Shown here: positions 1 to 12,571 of the stretch, one piece after another
How the letters are laid out: every line of letters starts with the position of its first letter
Numbering within the stretch: position 1 is the first letter of the stretch
Assembly (NCBI GenBank): GCA_914767715.1
Contig: OU612073.1
Coordinates: 13,580,001-13,640,000, forward strand
DNA length: 60,000 nt
Source of the DNA: Membranipora membranacea
Taxonomy: Eukaryota > Bryozoa > Gymnolaemata > Cheilostomatida > Membraniporidae
Direction: 5' to 3'
Program-made: the position numbers and the translations under genes
The notes under the pieces: generated by a model
What the model was told of the DNA's origin: nothing
Databases searched by the model: none
Seen by the model: the letters and a program-made list of their open reading frames with translations, nothing else

Positions 1-1421
1 TTACAGTAGATATTGAAAAATGACTATAATATTTATTTTTGAATCCATAAACTGTGATCAATAAACTATGTATGGACAGCAAGTCACATCTTCAAGTATT
101 CAATTTCGGCCTCAGATAAACCAGATTTAGGAAGTCAAACATAAACTCATGACTCATTAAACAGTGTGTAAATGCTACGCCTAAAATATTGTATTATCAT
201 TTTAATATGCGAAGGGTTATGTTTGACATGAATATCTTGGCATACCTTTTTACAGAGATTTACACAAGGTTTTCAGTCAAAATGTTGGTAATTTTAAGAC
301 AATGGCTTATTTGCCACAATGTAATGAATTTCAATTGGATGAATAATGAAATAACAGTATCAACAGGATGGGACAAAGATCAGTGGTTCTATCCATAACT
401 TAGGGCGCTACCAAACCATCGAGCATAAGTACATTCATTGTGAAAATTCACAATTACGTCAAACGCAAAAAATTCTAAATCTACCACCTGCCTATTAACC
501 ATGAGCAGTCCAATGCATGTTGTATGGATTAAGGCGAAACCTTGACGTTCGTTAGTCTAAGCCTCTTTTTTTGCATAAGCAGGAAACCTGCAGCCCAATG
601 CGTATTTGAATTAAGTCTCAATAATTTGCATGACAATGAGACCAGTCGACCAATCAGATGGATGGTAAGCAGAACAAAGGATAAAGCACATCCTTGTATC
701 CAGCTTAATTATTATCATAATCTGCAAAATATTTCTATCAAGAGTCATAGTCATCAAGTGTTAGGTTAGCACAGTGCTTGTGATTACAATTTTTGACTAG
801 CACATTTATTTTATTGGTAAATTTGATAGCAGTTGCTTTGGAGGCTATAAGATTGAAAGAGTACACTGAAATAGTATTTGCCTGATTCAATAGCTTTAGA
901 ATTTTATTATTTTTAACTACAAAACAATGCCATAATCATAGAAAATTGCCGAGACAAATACAAAGAAATATTGATGCATAAATACAATGTGCTATTAAAT
1001 GAGATAAATATTTCTTATCCATAAAGAGGTGTTACTGTGATTGACACGAGTGCACCACAAAGCTCTGGATTATTCAGATTGTGAAAACCACTTATTACGT
1101 CAACTGCAAAAAGAGTTGATTCAACCCATCCGCTTTATCAAGTGTTTTCTGGGTTTAGTTATTTTACTATACATAAATCAGGAAAAGCGATCCATTTCTT
1201 ACCAAAAAAATAACTGGCACTACAGATTTACAGAACAGTCAAATGAACAACTAATCAGAAGAAAAACATTTCACCTGGTAATTAGCTTAATTTTTGTCAA
1301 AAAGCTACAGAGTTTCATGATCATCAAGAGTATAAACTGAGAGCCTCTTCAAATTAGCAGCTTCTAACTGGTGGTGTAGGTTTTTCTCCGTTGTTCGATT
1401 GGTGTTTTCCTTGATCAGCAC

Positions 1422-1999
1422 TTATTGTGATTGCCGAGCTGCTATGTTGGTTCGCACTCGGACCTGCCTCAGACCATCTTTTGGGGACAGGTTGGCGTTG
1501 ATGCCAGTTTGCGTGATTTCATTTTGCTCTGCTTCAGAACGGCCTATGTGCACCTCAACCTCAGTTGTTTGTGGTCTCTGGGTGAAGACTCGCAAGCCTC
1601 TTGGCCCCCGACAAGGCATAGGAGGTGTATTAGGCATCTTCATTTTTGCTCTGTGATTTGGTCTAAATTTGTCAGAGAACTCCGAACACTTTAGTTTGTT
1701 ATGAATATTCACACCCCTTTTACTAAATTCTCGCGAGATAGATCCTAACAAATCTGAAAAAGGAACTTTTAAGTTTTCAGTCAATGAGGGTTCAGATATA
1801 AAGTCTGCATTAGTGTCCTCCCCAGTTGTTGCTGCAGATCTTTTGGAGTCACACACAGAGATACTTCGGTTCACATCACTCATCATATCGTACTCGTCTA
1901 TCTCACAATAATCCAGATATGGATCAGTTTTCTCTATAAATTCATAATCTGACACAGAACTGATATTGTCGTCCATCCTGACAGTCTCTTCAGTGAAAT
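1422..1999 (-). CDS. Cytoplasmic tail exon with ITAM, copy 1 (intact)
   Basis: Last coding exon of the copy 1 receptor, preceded by the acceptor TTTTTCATATTTAG. The incoming phase-1 base from the linker exon joins AT TTC in frame, and the frame stays open for 192 codons to TAA. Near its start are four tyrosines within 17 residues: YEFI, PY, YCEI and YDMM. YEFI and YCEI are eight residues apart, which fits the ITAM spacing YxxI-x6-8-YxxI. YDMM fits the YxxM pattern bound by PI3-kinase SH2 domains. The rest is rich in Ser, Thr, Pro and Arg with no domain that I recognise. A possible minus-strand AATAAA lies at 805-810. The ATG inside the exon is not the gene start. Confidence 0.85.
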
Positions 2000-2601
2000 C
2001 TAAATATGAAAAAGGGATGTCAGTATTACAGAATGTTTGACTTCTGGCTTCTTGATGGTAAAAAATAAAGTCATGTACTTGTGTGCAACCAGATGAATAT
2101 CACACTCTTAATCATTCTTTTTTGTATACCTCAAAATCTACCACTAGTTCATCCACTTAATTATATTTTAAATAAGATAATCATTGGAACAGGGAAGTTA
2201 CTCTACACAATTCATTCAAAGCTAACTGGATCACATCACTTAAACCTAGCCTTTCAGGCAGCCACACAAAACAGCAGTTATGCAGGAAGGCTTAATTCAG
2301 CAACATGCAAACAGGGTTGGACTACAAGAATACCAAAAATCTGATGTTTTTTGGGAATAAGATGCTTCAAAAAACATTGATTGTATTATTAACATTTAAC
2401 CCTGGAGCTTGCACGTCAAAAGATTGCATGCATATACTTGGATCGAAAATAATGAGGTTTTAGCCATCTGCCATACTGACTCTGTTGACGTTATGATACT
2501 TGAATTTATCACCACATACTCCTAGCCTTCTTAACAAAACCACAACATGCACAGATCAATAAGGGATTACCAATGAGGAACTAGGATTAGTCCTCTAGTG
2601 A

Positions 2602-2609
2602 TATAAAAG
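2602..2609 (+). promoter_or_regulatory. TATA box of secreted gene, copy 1
   Basis: TATAAAAG, 90 bases before the ATG of the nested gene. It is conserved in all three units, which supports independent transcription of the nested gene. Confidence 0.65.
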
Positions 2610-2698
2610 CAAAGAACTGAACTAAATAAAATCACAACACGTCATGATCTATCATTAATCGGAATTGATTTTATTTTCAGTTTAAGTTGGGATTTGGA

Positions 2699-3338
2699 AT
2701 GAGGGGAGCAAGACTAGTTTTTGTAGTTGCTCTTCCAATCATCTCATTAGTTTATGCAGGAGATGAGAGCATAACCAAACTTCGAACTTGTAATCGATTT
2801 CCAACTAAAAATCGATTTTCTACTAAAAACCCAGGTGAGTTCTTACGGGAGCTGCATGCACGCTTTGAAAACCTAAGTCATATATGTCTACTTGTTAAAG
2901 TTGCTAAGTTTGTAATATGCATTTGCATACTTTCACTGCTAACACATTATATTATATATTTGTTAATCTTTCACAAATTGATAATTTGAGATATTGATAA
3001 CATCCTTTATTTGGTTTTTAGACATGTATTGGTTGGCCCAAACAGAAAAAGTATTTATTTCACCCTGGGACTGCTTCGACAGTTGTCAAGATAATTTTGG
3101 AACCGACGAAATAAGGATATTTGGCTATCCATCTTTTGATCATCGCAGGTGTGCCTGCCGACTCTGTCCAGAGGATTACCTGCGTGGTAATAAACTGAAC
3201 AGACTGCTTGACCTGATGGGATGCAGAGACATTAAGAGTATGGAAAGTAATACAATAGACTTTCCCGCACTTCTCACATATTCCTGCAAGCCTGAGTTAG
3301 ATGTATACTTCAAACATGTAATTAATTACAATTTTTAG
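2699..3338 (+). CDS. Secreted eight-cysteine protein, copy 1, nested in the receptor intron
   Basis: Two exons, 2699-2834 and 3022-3338, joined at a phase-1 GT-AG intron of 187 bases, give 150 residues. The start is the ATG at 2,699, about 90 bases after a TATAAAAG box. The first 21 or so residues form a signal peptide (basic MRGAR, then a hydrophobic core ending near YAG). The mature part has eight cysteines, including a CAC pair and a following LCPED. I do not recognise the family. AATAAA at 3,527-3,532 is a likely poly(A) signal. The gene lies on the opposite strand inside the last intron of the ITAM receptor, an arrangement kept in all three units. A role as ligand, immune effector or unrelated passenger cannot be decided from sequence. 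Confidence 0.82.
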
Positions 3339-6300
3339 GGGAACTGATTTGTTAAATTTCAATTTTTTTAATTTTTATGAATCAATTTTTTTACACTTTT
3401 CAATCATATTTCATGATAATGATTAGTGACAGAACAATAATTTACAATACATCAAACAGTGCAATCGCTTCCTGAGAAGAGGCTTACAATGTGTGTGAGA
3501 ACCACTATATGGTGTTTAAACATATTAATAAAATCTGCAAAATAGAGCTGACATACTTTTTACTCTCGGTTGGGTGTTTACTTGGCCGGAAGGTGCTTTA
3601 TTGCTGACACTAGACCTGGAAAAGATATAGTAAAAGATTAGCAAAAGTTGAGACAAGTTGGACGTTGTAGTTTGCATAACCTAGTACGTTTATGGAAGAA
3701 ACTGTGGGTATAAAAACATGTTGTATGTGTCTTGGAATGCCAAGCATTGAGTCATATGAGCAAGGAATTCAGGCATTTGTTTGCAGGCCAAATTTCAAAC
3801 AGAAACTGCCAAGAATTAATTTCTGGCAAGTCAATATGGAGTAGAAATACTTGCTCAATAGTGTTTTTGTGAGACTAGATAACTGACTATGCAGATATTT
3901 AAATGCTAATTTTTATTTTGATGATGATACTTATTTCCTCACCTTAGTTTATGATGAAGTGAAATGAGCACCATTGCAACAACTGTCATCAAGCTGAGAC
4001 AGGCGCCAATGATGGAAATAATTAGAGCTGATGATGATGTGTCTGTATCACTTCTTGTTGAATTCTGGATATGGTTATTAGATTGTTCAGTATCATGAAG
4101 CCTGCGACTTCGGTTATATCCAGAATCAGTTGTCACTGCTAAAAAAGATCGGAGAATGATTGATTGATTTTCAAAATTTTGGTCTGCTTTTTCCCTACTT
4201 TGTTCTGCTAGAGAAGACTGTTGGCAGGGGAAATGTTCAAAATATTGTCAGCTTCAAAATTAGAGAAGAAAGACTTTCCTTTGATAACTGCTGACTGATG
4301 ATGTGAAAGTTCTAAACATATGAGACCAAGTGGTAAAGTGTCATTTATGTTAAAAAGAGAGTCTATAACTTGTGTGGACTGAACTGTATTACACCAAGAT
4401 TGTTCATGTCATAGTACACTGTCCAAGCAACAGGAAAAAATTAAGCACCTATACCTGTCTCATGTGTTTGGATTCTTGAGCTGTTGGAAACACCTGAGTT
4501 TTTGGCAACACCAAAGCATTCCAGCGGAGGGTACCATTGCTGATCTTTGCACTGGAATATGTTGACCTTGTGGCTAAGTTGGAACCCGTCCAGACAAGAT
4601 GCTGTGTACTGCAGAGAACCCAAACTGATGAAGTCATGCTCTTTCAGATGTGGTATATTGGTATTACAAGACCTAACTATAAATAAAAACATTAATCATA
4701 ATTTAACTTTATTAAGTGATGTAGATAATACTATATTATAACATACAATACAAATTATTGACTCAGCTTTTACAGCGAATGCCAGTAAATTCAAATTGTA
4801 TTGCTGCTATCTTGCAGCTGTATACCTAGAAAATTAGAGGATATTTCAAAATGCATGTTACATGTGCCATAGCTCTTTTAGGTGGCAATTAGTGATATAA
4901 GACGTTTTAAAACGGTACTATCCCTCCTAATTATTTGTGACTCGTGAGGTGTTCACCTTAAACAAGTGTTCGGTGATACAGGGTTATGATAGCGATAACA
5001 TATTTAAGATAGGACAAACCTTATCAGGAAAAGTATAGTCACGCATGATACAATTAACCCAAGATATTATCAAATGATCCCTTGTATTATATAATTTGTC
5101 AACATGGTAAAGCCTTTGTTTTATATTATAGATGGTAGTCTTTTCCAGTCCATAGATTTATCAAATATATATTATTGGGATTGGAATTTTTTAGCTATGA
5201 AATATATATAAATATGTTTAGCTATAAATCGCATCACCTTGTCCAACCCGTCCAACACATCAAATCTAATTAATCAAGGCTACAATTTACAGTAAGTTTA
5301 GATAGCTTTATGGGCAGAATCCCAATGGTTGATACATTAATTTTATTGAATTCTATTTATGATAATTGCATTCATACATACCTGAGTATCTTATGTGTAT
5401 CATTTCACCTTTTAGATCATATCCTTGCACTGTCTGGTAAACCAATGAGATTGCAGAGGGGCCAGAAAATGTCAGCAGGCGATTCTTTTCATTCTGATTT
5501 TTCAAGTTGAGCATATCGTCTATGTTTAAGATGTTCAGCTTCTGAAAGTTTGGCAGTATCGGATCTACCTGAAATATTTCTACAGTCACAGTCCCTGCCA
5601 ATGGCAGATTCGTAAGTGCTGCCCACATGCTGCTGCTTGATGTCTCATTTTGGACTTCTCTTTTGAAGCTGGGATCATTTGTGATGTATCCATCAGGCAT
5701 CAATCAGACCCTTAGGTTGTGAAATTGAGAACCGAAACACAGGATATACTGAAAGAAAATTTCCATCAGGTGTTACCATTTTATTTGTACCAATAACAGG
5801 TGCACAGAAGGGCTCTTTGTGCCATAGATTGGGGTATGAAGGAATGTCACAGATTTGAATGTTGTGATTAGCAAAATTCTACCAATAAAATTGAAGCTTT
5901 TGATATAATTTACAAATAGTGGCAGTGAGAGACCTCATGGTGCTCTCTTTAATATTTTCAGTTAATCTCAAAGTTGGTGACATTGCTGTGAGTGCAGGCT
6001 CTTCAGGACAGCAGTCAAAGCCTTAAAACATTGTTGTTCGTGTTATAGGGGCCGTATGCCTATACACCGCTTGAGTGTTGGATTGAACTAAGTACCTAAA
6101 ATACTGCTGCACCAACAAACCATCTACTACGATTTTGTCATAAAACTGGTTACTGCCTATACTTGACTTTTTCTGTAATTGAATTACCTGCAAATTCGAT
6201 GCGGTATCCGGAATGGACTTTGGCTTCAATCCACAGTAGTAGATCAACTTCACCACTAAAGTATTCTCTCTGTTGTGGGTATGATCCCTTCTCTGTATTA

Positions 6301-7104
6301 CTTGTTATCGTTCTGTTCAAGAGGCAGCGACTGCTGTCATTACTCTGCTGATTGAAGATGAGTACGCAGCTGTCACAAGACCCAATAATCCGGATCTGAC
6401 GCATATCTGCCTTGGCTAGTTTCCCTGAAATCCCCACGGTACAATGTCTTAGTGTCGTCTGGGTTTCTGCTGTGATTTTGTTATCACGATCGTTTGATGA
6501 GCTGCAAACCTCATCAATGTCTATATCAAACCTTGTCTCTCCTTTCGAACCACCTAAAATATTTCAATCACTTAAAATAACAGCTGGTTTACAAAAGCAT
6601 CAATTTTGTCTGTGAAATTGATTGAAGCAAAGCACAGCTTCACCAAACCGCATGTGAAGATAGCAAAAAATTCCAGGTTAGGTTAAATAATCAATTTATG
6701 CAAATAACATTGAGGAAAAGACAACAACTATATTTATCTTTATTTATTGGTTATCAAAACCACAGGGTCATAAACCTTAAAAGTGTGATATATTAATTTC
6801 ATATAAATCAAGATCAAAACCAACCTTGTGTGCATAATACTCCATATAATATTGTTATAAGGATGAAACTTTCAGCAATTCTGATGCACAACCTGAAATT
6901 CATATTATAAATCAGTTCTGGAAATGTGTGACATAGGCTTGCAATATGGATTCTAAGGAAATGCATCTTCGATTCAAACCGTTCAAACATACTATTAATC
7001 AAGTTACTTCCATAGGACACATAGCACGCATAGCGTAAGGGAGGTAAGAGAGGTAACTCCTGGAATATAAAGTGCAAACAACAAAACAATAGGATTCTAC
7101 TCAC

Positions 7105-7214
7105 ATATTGTCATCGGTTGGTATTGTTTATGAAATCTTGAAAAAAATGACTTGGAGAGACTTTATACAGTTGCGTGAATGCTGCAGCCACCAAGCTTGA
7201 AGATAAACATTCAA
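7105..7214 (-). other. Possible 5' UTR exon of the receptor, copy 1
   Basis: On the minus strand an acceptor (CTCCTCCAGGCAG) and a strong donor (GTGAGTAG) bound 110 bases. The donor and acceptor are kept in copies 2 and 3, but all three frames contain stops and copy 3 has an indel that is not a multiple of three. It is more likely a non-coding leader exon than a coding one. Confidence 0.35.
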
Positions 7215-10200
7215 CTGCCTGGAGGAGAAACAAAGTTTTGTATTTGTTTCATCAATTAGTATGAATTTAGAATAATTTGAACAAACTACAACGCGTGATT
7301 AACAGAAAATCACATTCAAATTACAGCATTTTTTACCTGTTTCATAACAGTGGCTCAGCTCTGTTTTCCTTGTTGCCCCTTGTTTGAATCGTTAGATTAT
7401 TAACACTAATCCCACCTGTGGTAAATGGTTTTAATTTTTTGTAGGTTGCAGTGTATTTCTAGCTGATAATTGCACATTGTTATATTATTAAGTCTCAGCA
7501 GTATCTTTGAGCGGAACCTTCCAAGTACAAAGTGGTGTTGCAGTTGCATTTTTTGTCTGATTCTTGGTTTGGTATTTTTCTTTGGCATATCCTGTTTTCC
7601 CACACTGCCCTATCAATAATCTATATTGCAATGTATTTCAACACAACTTGGAAGGAGAGGGGCAGCCTCAATTTTTTGGAATGATACCGGGATCGATTTT
7701 TTACCATGTTAAATATTTATCCCAGGTCTTAATCGAAATTCAATTCCAATGCACAGGTGTTGTGAATTGAAATTGTTAAGTCTCAACATCAAAAAGCTAA
7801 ATTTCTCGACTGTATGTTGCATGTTGCCTAGATCCATATTTCAATCAGTCAAGAATACAGCCCTCCATATATGGTTACAATTTGATCAAACAAGCCTCTT
7901 CCTACTGCAAAAAATTCCTGTCTGAATAATTTATGGCTATTTGAAAGTCTACAAATTCTTACTCTAGAATAATACCTGCGATTGACAGTAACACAGATTA
8001 AAGAATAACAGTGACATCATTGTATGACTAATTATGACAGATACGAATGATCACCCTGAACTCAAATATGATGTCATTATCCTCAAGTGAGTACACATGA
8101 TCCGAGGCATTATTTATCAGATCCACTCTTACATCACATCGGCAAGCTCTATAATCGTCTTTGTATGGATGGGATAGGTGAGAAGACTATAAAGTCGTTC
8201 AGGCCTTGAACTGGAACACTGTAATGTAATATAATGTTTAGACGAGATTAAACTGAGACATTCCTACTCTTTGCAGATTGAATCATCATTCAATAACTTC
8301 ACTGTTATTGATGAATTCTTATTAGTCATATAGCTGGTATTATTCTGTGGTAATATAATCCTTCCAGTGTAATGGTAAAAGTGCTTTAATGGCATAAGGC
8401 TGTGCGCTTTGGTTTCTAACCTACAGCGACGCATGCTTTCTTAGGGATTCCCTTAATCATAACCAATATAGCACAGTATATCACCTCTCATTTCTGCTTA
8501 GTGGACATTTCCAATAACTCATATTTGGAGGTGCTACGTTTCAGAGATTTGTTTAGTATAAGATTCTTCTATCCAGTTTTATTTCAATTCAGTATCACCA
8601 CTTGCTCTTGACATGCAATCACTGCTATTACACACGACATATTGTCAAGTATAATACATAAACAATAATAGGAAATTTTCAGAAAGAATTAATGACATTC
8701 ATTACGTCTTGATTATCACAATGTCTCTTTGTTACTGTCTAGTACTACAGTGACTCATCCAAAAGGTATCATTATTACAACATAATCTTATATTGTGCAA
8801 GCTGTGTGAATATGGAGGTAATTTGGATAGATTTTCCCATGAGAGGGTAGCATCTCAGAGAGAGTAAGGAGCCTGTCCTATCGCAATGGCGTAATCCTCC
8901 AGAAAATTACTTCAACCAGGATTATGCTAATGATTGATGGGATGCAGTGATTAGTAGTGAACAAAAAAATTACATTCTGGCATTCATCACTGGTGCTGGT
9001 ATCTATCAATGACCTTAGTGTCGTTATGATGAACAATGGAAAATCTTTCATGACCGAATTTCTGAAAAGTTGATCAATGGTGTCAGCAGGGTGGCTTGTT
9101 TCGGACTCTTCCCCATCCTAATCTTATGACGGATCAAGGTTGATTGTTCCAGTATGGATAAGTTTTAATAACAAGCAAAAAATTGATGCAGCATCTTCAG
9201 CTTCGCATGCCATGAGGTGTATCACAGCTGTTTTAATCTTTTAGGAGTATCGGTTAGATTTGTGCAGGCAATGATATCACATTATATAATGTATGATGTT
9301 GACATGTGGGGATGGTTGTATTTTGCTAACAGCATCAACCACTATTATGAACCACCATGGTTAACAACGAATAACTCAAGAATACCACAGCGACCAAGAA
9401 ACTGAATTACTTTGTTTTAATGGAGAATGTAGATGATATATTCGCTGTCTCTCGTTGGGCATAAGCAATTGATTTATGGTACCTTACGGAACTTATCTGG
9501 ACTAGATAGTATATTACGCTGAATATAAGGGCATGGGCTGGTGGAATGTCGGAACCTGATGACTAATCAAAGCCAACAAATACCTTCTTTCATTATCTGC
9601 CTCTAGTAAAGAGCCTAAAGCCAAGCACTTCTATCAAGTTGCACAATTATATTACCACAGACTATAAATAATATATATCCATAGTCTCTGATAATAAGCA
9701 CAACTTTCTCGGCAACTGATGAACTATCAAGTTAGAAAAAGATGGGAAACATTTCAGTATGGATACCCCTTCTTTCACCCTCCAGGGACTTATATCTAAT
9801 GCTTCTTTCTACAACCAATAAGGTACCTTCCGAAAAGTACCATATGACCTGGCATTAGCTCTGACTCCAACCCAGACAATCAGAGCCAACACATTGGCTA
9901 TGCGGCCCTAAGCAAACAAAGTTTGACCCTTTGAAAACGCTAACACATTTGATAACCAATATTTTCCTCTAAAGGTAAGTGACAGTTTTTCTACTTCACG
10001 CTTCCGTGTCTAGAATTACTCATCTCTTATTCTCTACCTACACAAATGTAGCTCCTGATACATATTAACTTACCTCATTTTTTGAAAACCTTGTATAGAA
10101 AGAGTTAATACTATTTATGATTACTTGGAAAACCTGAGAGTAGTTAAAGAGTTGAAAATTAGGAGGCTTGATGTTATAATAAATTGTTATATGTACTTTT

Positions 10201-10486
10201 ATTGTCAATCTACAATCATCTTTAGGAATGTTTTTCATGCAGTGACAGAAAAAATAAATTAAACAATAATAACCCTTAACCTTATAACTTAACCCGACTG
10301 TGAGCTTTCTATTTCTGATGTGAATGCGCCTCTTCACTGGCTATAAATTTTGATTTAATTAAATTCATCAGAAAAACAGACCTAACATCACACATGATAC
10401 ATTTAATTTCCGTTTAAGTGAGTACTATAAACCCCTGGTTGTAGCACACAATAATAAATCTGGAGCAGATTTTCGATAGCTTGCTT
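7215..10486. other. Non-coding spacer between units, copy 1
   Basis: I see no open gene on either strand. The stretch probably holds the receptor's upstream promoter region and the spacer to the next unit. It has counterparts at about 17,785-21,180 and 31,680-36,003. The first kilobase is nearly identical to copy 2; beyond 8,314 the two differ more, with several indels. Confidence 0.6.
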
Positions 10487-10505
10487 CCCCCCCCCCCCCC
10501 CCCCC
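10487..10505 (+). repeat. Poly(C) tract, 19 bases
   Basis: A run of C in copy 1 where copy 2 has only five C at the same place (near 21,181). A length-variable mononucleotide repeat. Confidence 0.95.
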
Positions 10506-12251
10506 GTTTGTGCATCATTCTTAATAAATGTGATATTCTGGTAATTATAGCGATATTTTATTGATATGATTTATTTTGTTTTAATTTTGTAGTTAATTCA
10601 GCTGCTGCATTGATATTACGGTAGATATTGAAAAATGACTAAAATGTTTATTTTTGTATCCATAAACTGTGATCAATAAACTATGTATGGACAGCAAGTC
10701 ACATCTTCAAGTATTTAATTTCGGTGTCAAATAAACCAGATTTAGGAAGTCAAACATAAACTCATGACTCATTAAACAGTGTGTAAATGCTGCGCCTAAT
10801 ATATTGTATTATCATTTTAATATGCGAAGGGTTATGTTTGACATGAATATCTTGGCATACCTTTTTACAGAAATGTTCCGTCAAAATGTTGGTAATTTCA
10901 AGACAATGGCTTATTTGCCACAATGTAATGAATTTCAATTGGATGAATAAAGAAATAAAAGTATCAACAGGATGGGACAAAGATCAGTGGTTCTATCCAT
11001 AACTTAGGGCGCTACCAAACCATCGACCATAAGTACATTCATTGTGAAAATTCACAGTTACGTCAAACGCAAAAAAATTCTGAATCTACCACCTGCCTAT
11101 TAACCATGAGCAGTCAAATACCTGTTGTATGGATTAAGGCGAAACCTTGACGTTCGTAGTCTAAGCCTCTTATTTTGCATAAGCAAGAAACCCGCAGCAC
11201 AATGCGTATTTGAATTAAGTCTTAATAATTTGCATGACAATGAGACCAGTCGACCAACCAGATGAATGGTAAGCAGAAAAAAGGATAAAGCACATCCTTT
11301 TATTCAGCTTAATTATTATCATAATCTGCAAAATATTTCTATCAAGAGTCATAGTCATCAAGTGTTAGGTTAGCGCTGTGCTTGTGATTACAATTTTTGA
11401 CTAGCGAATTTATTTTATTGGTAAATTTGATAGCAGTTGCTTTGGAGGCTATAAGATTGAAAGAGTACACTGAAATAGTATTTGCCTGATTCAATAGCTT
11501 TAGAATTTTATTATTTTTAACTACAAAACAATGCCATAATCATAGAAAATTGCCGAGACAAATACAAAAAAATATTGATGCATATTTCTTATCCATAAAG
11601 AGGTGTTACTGTGATTGACACGAGTGCACCACAAAGCTCTGGATTATTCAAATTGTGAAAACCACTTATTACGTCAACTGCAAAAAAAGCTGATTCAACC
11701 CATCCGCTTTATCAAGTGTTTTCTGGGTTTAGTTATTTTACTATGCATAATTCAGGAAAAGCGATCCATTTCTTACCAAAAAAATAACTGGCACTACAGA
11801 TTTACAGAACAGTCAAATGAACAACTAATCAGAAGAAAAACATTTCACCTGGTAATTAGCTTAATTTTTGTCAAAAAACTACAGAGTTTCATGATCATCA
11901 AGAGTATAAACTGAGAGCGTCTTCAAATTAGCAGCTTCTAACTGGTGGTGTAGGTTTTTCTTAGTTGTTCGATTGGTGTTTTCCTTGATCAGCACTTATT
12001 GTGTTTGCTGAGCTGCTATGTTGGTTCGCACTCAGACGTGCCTCAGACCATCTTTCGGGGACAGGTTGGCGTTGATGCCAGTTTGCGAGATTTCATTTTT
12101 CTGCTTCAGGACAGCCTATGTGCACCTCAAGCTCAGTCGTTTGTGGTCTCTGGGTGAAGACTCGCAAGCCTCTTGGCCCCCGACAAGGCATAGGAGGTGT
12201 ATTAGGCATCTTCATTTTTGCTCTGTGATTTGGTCTAACTTTGTCAGAGAA

Positions 12252-12571
12252 CTACGAACACTTTAGTTTGTTATGAATATTCACACCCCTTTTACTAAAT
12301 TCTCGCGAGATAGATCCTAACAAACCTGAAAAAGGAACTTTTAAGTTTTCAGTTAATGAGGGTTCAGATATAAAGTCTGCATTAGTGTCCTCCCCAGTTG
12401 TTGCTGCAGATCTTTTGGAGTCACACACAGAGATACTTCGGTTCACATCACTCATCATATCGTACTCGTCTATCTCACAATAATCCAGATATGGATCAGT
12501 TTTCTCTATAAATTCATAATCTGACACAGAACTGATATTGTGGTCCATCCTGACAGTCTCTTCATTGAAAT
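12252..12571 (-). CDS. Cytoplasmic tail exon with ITAM, copy 2 (early stop)
   Basis: Same exon as 1,422-1,999. The ITAM and YxxM are identical in sequence to copy 1. A TCG TAG stop replaces TCG GAG, so translation would end 106 codons into the exon. Sequence beyond the stop down to about 11,990 also carries small changes in copy 2 only, which fits relaxed constraint after the stop. Confidence 0.8.

Larger units (their letters stand above)
1422..6903 (-). pseudogene. ITAM-bearing sushi receptor, copy 1 (7 coding exons, 11-bp frameshift)
   Basis: Predicted type I membrane receptor. Exons in transcript order: signal peptide 6825-6903, ectodomain 6188-6553, ectodomain 5382-6021, sushi 4455-4676, stalk plus transmembrane 3943-4138, linker 3557-3615, cytoplasmic tail 1422-1999. 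All have AG acceptors and GT donors. Introns 1 to 4 and 6 are phase 1 and intron 5 is phase 2, so the frame joins throughout. The sushi exon shows four cysteines with the expected Tyr, Gly-Phe and Trp positions. The membrane exon ends with a hydrophobic stretch followed by HHKLR. The tail carries YEFI-x8-YCEI (ITAM) and YDMM. Compared with copy 2, 11 bases are missing near 5,697 and shift the third exon. An in-frame TAG also lies at 5,879-5,881. The tail exon is intact only here. The secreted gene 2,699-3,338 lies in intron 6 on the other strand. The function is inferred. Confidence 0.8.
1..10615. repeat. Tandem array unit, copy 1 (left edge cut by window)
   Basis: First of three tandem copies of a unit of about 10.6 kb. 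Base 1 aligns with 10,616 and 21,296. It contains a minus-strand ITAM receptor gene (1,422-6,903) and, in that gene's last intron, a plus-strand secreted-protein gene (2,699-3,338). From about 2,745 to 8,314 it is almost identical to copy 2. Outside that tract it differs from copy 2 by several percent, with many small indels. The array probably continues to the left of the window, because the alignment starts at base 1 without a break. Confidence 0.95.

Noticed and set aside
1041-1340. Plus-strand 99-codon frame, also present at 11,615 and 22,325
   Set aside because: It lies downstream of the receptor's tail exon, has no splice or start context, and is truncated by stop and indel changes in copy 3. 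More likely 3' UTR or spacer of the minus-strand gene.
1399-1694. Plus-strand frames opposite the ITAM exon
   Set aside because: Shadows of the minus-strand tail exon, which has a supported acceptor, an in-phase join and conserved tyrosine motifs.
7105-7214. Exon-like segment as a coding exon of the receptor
   Set aside because: All frames contain stops, and copy 3 has an insertion that is not a multiple of three. Kept only as a possible leader exon.
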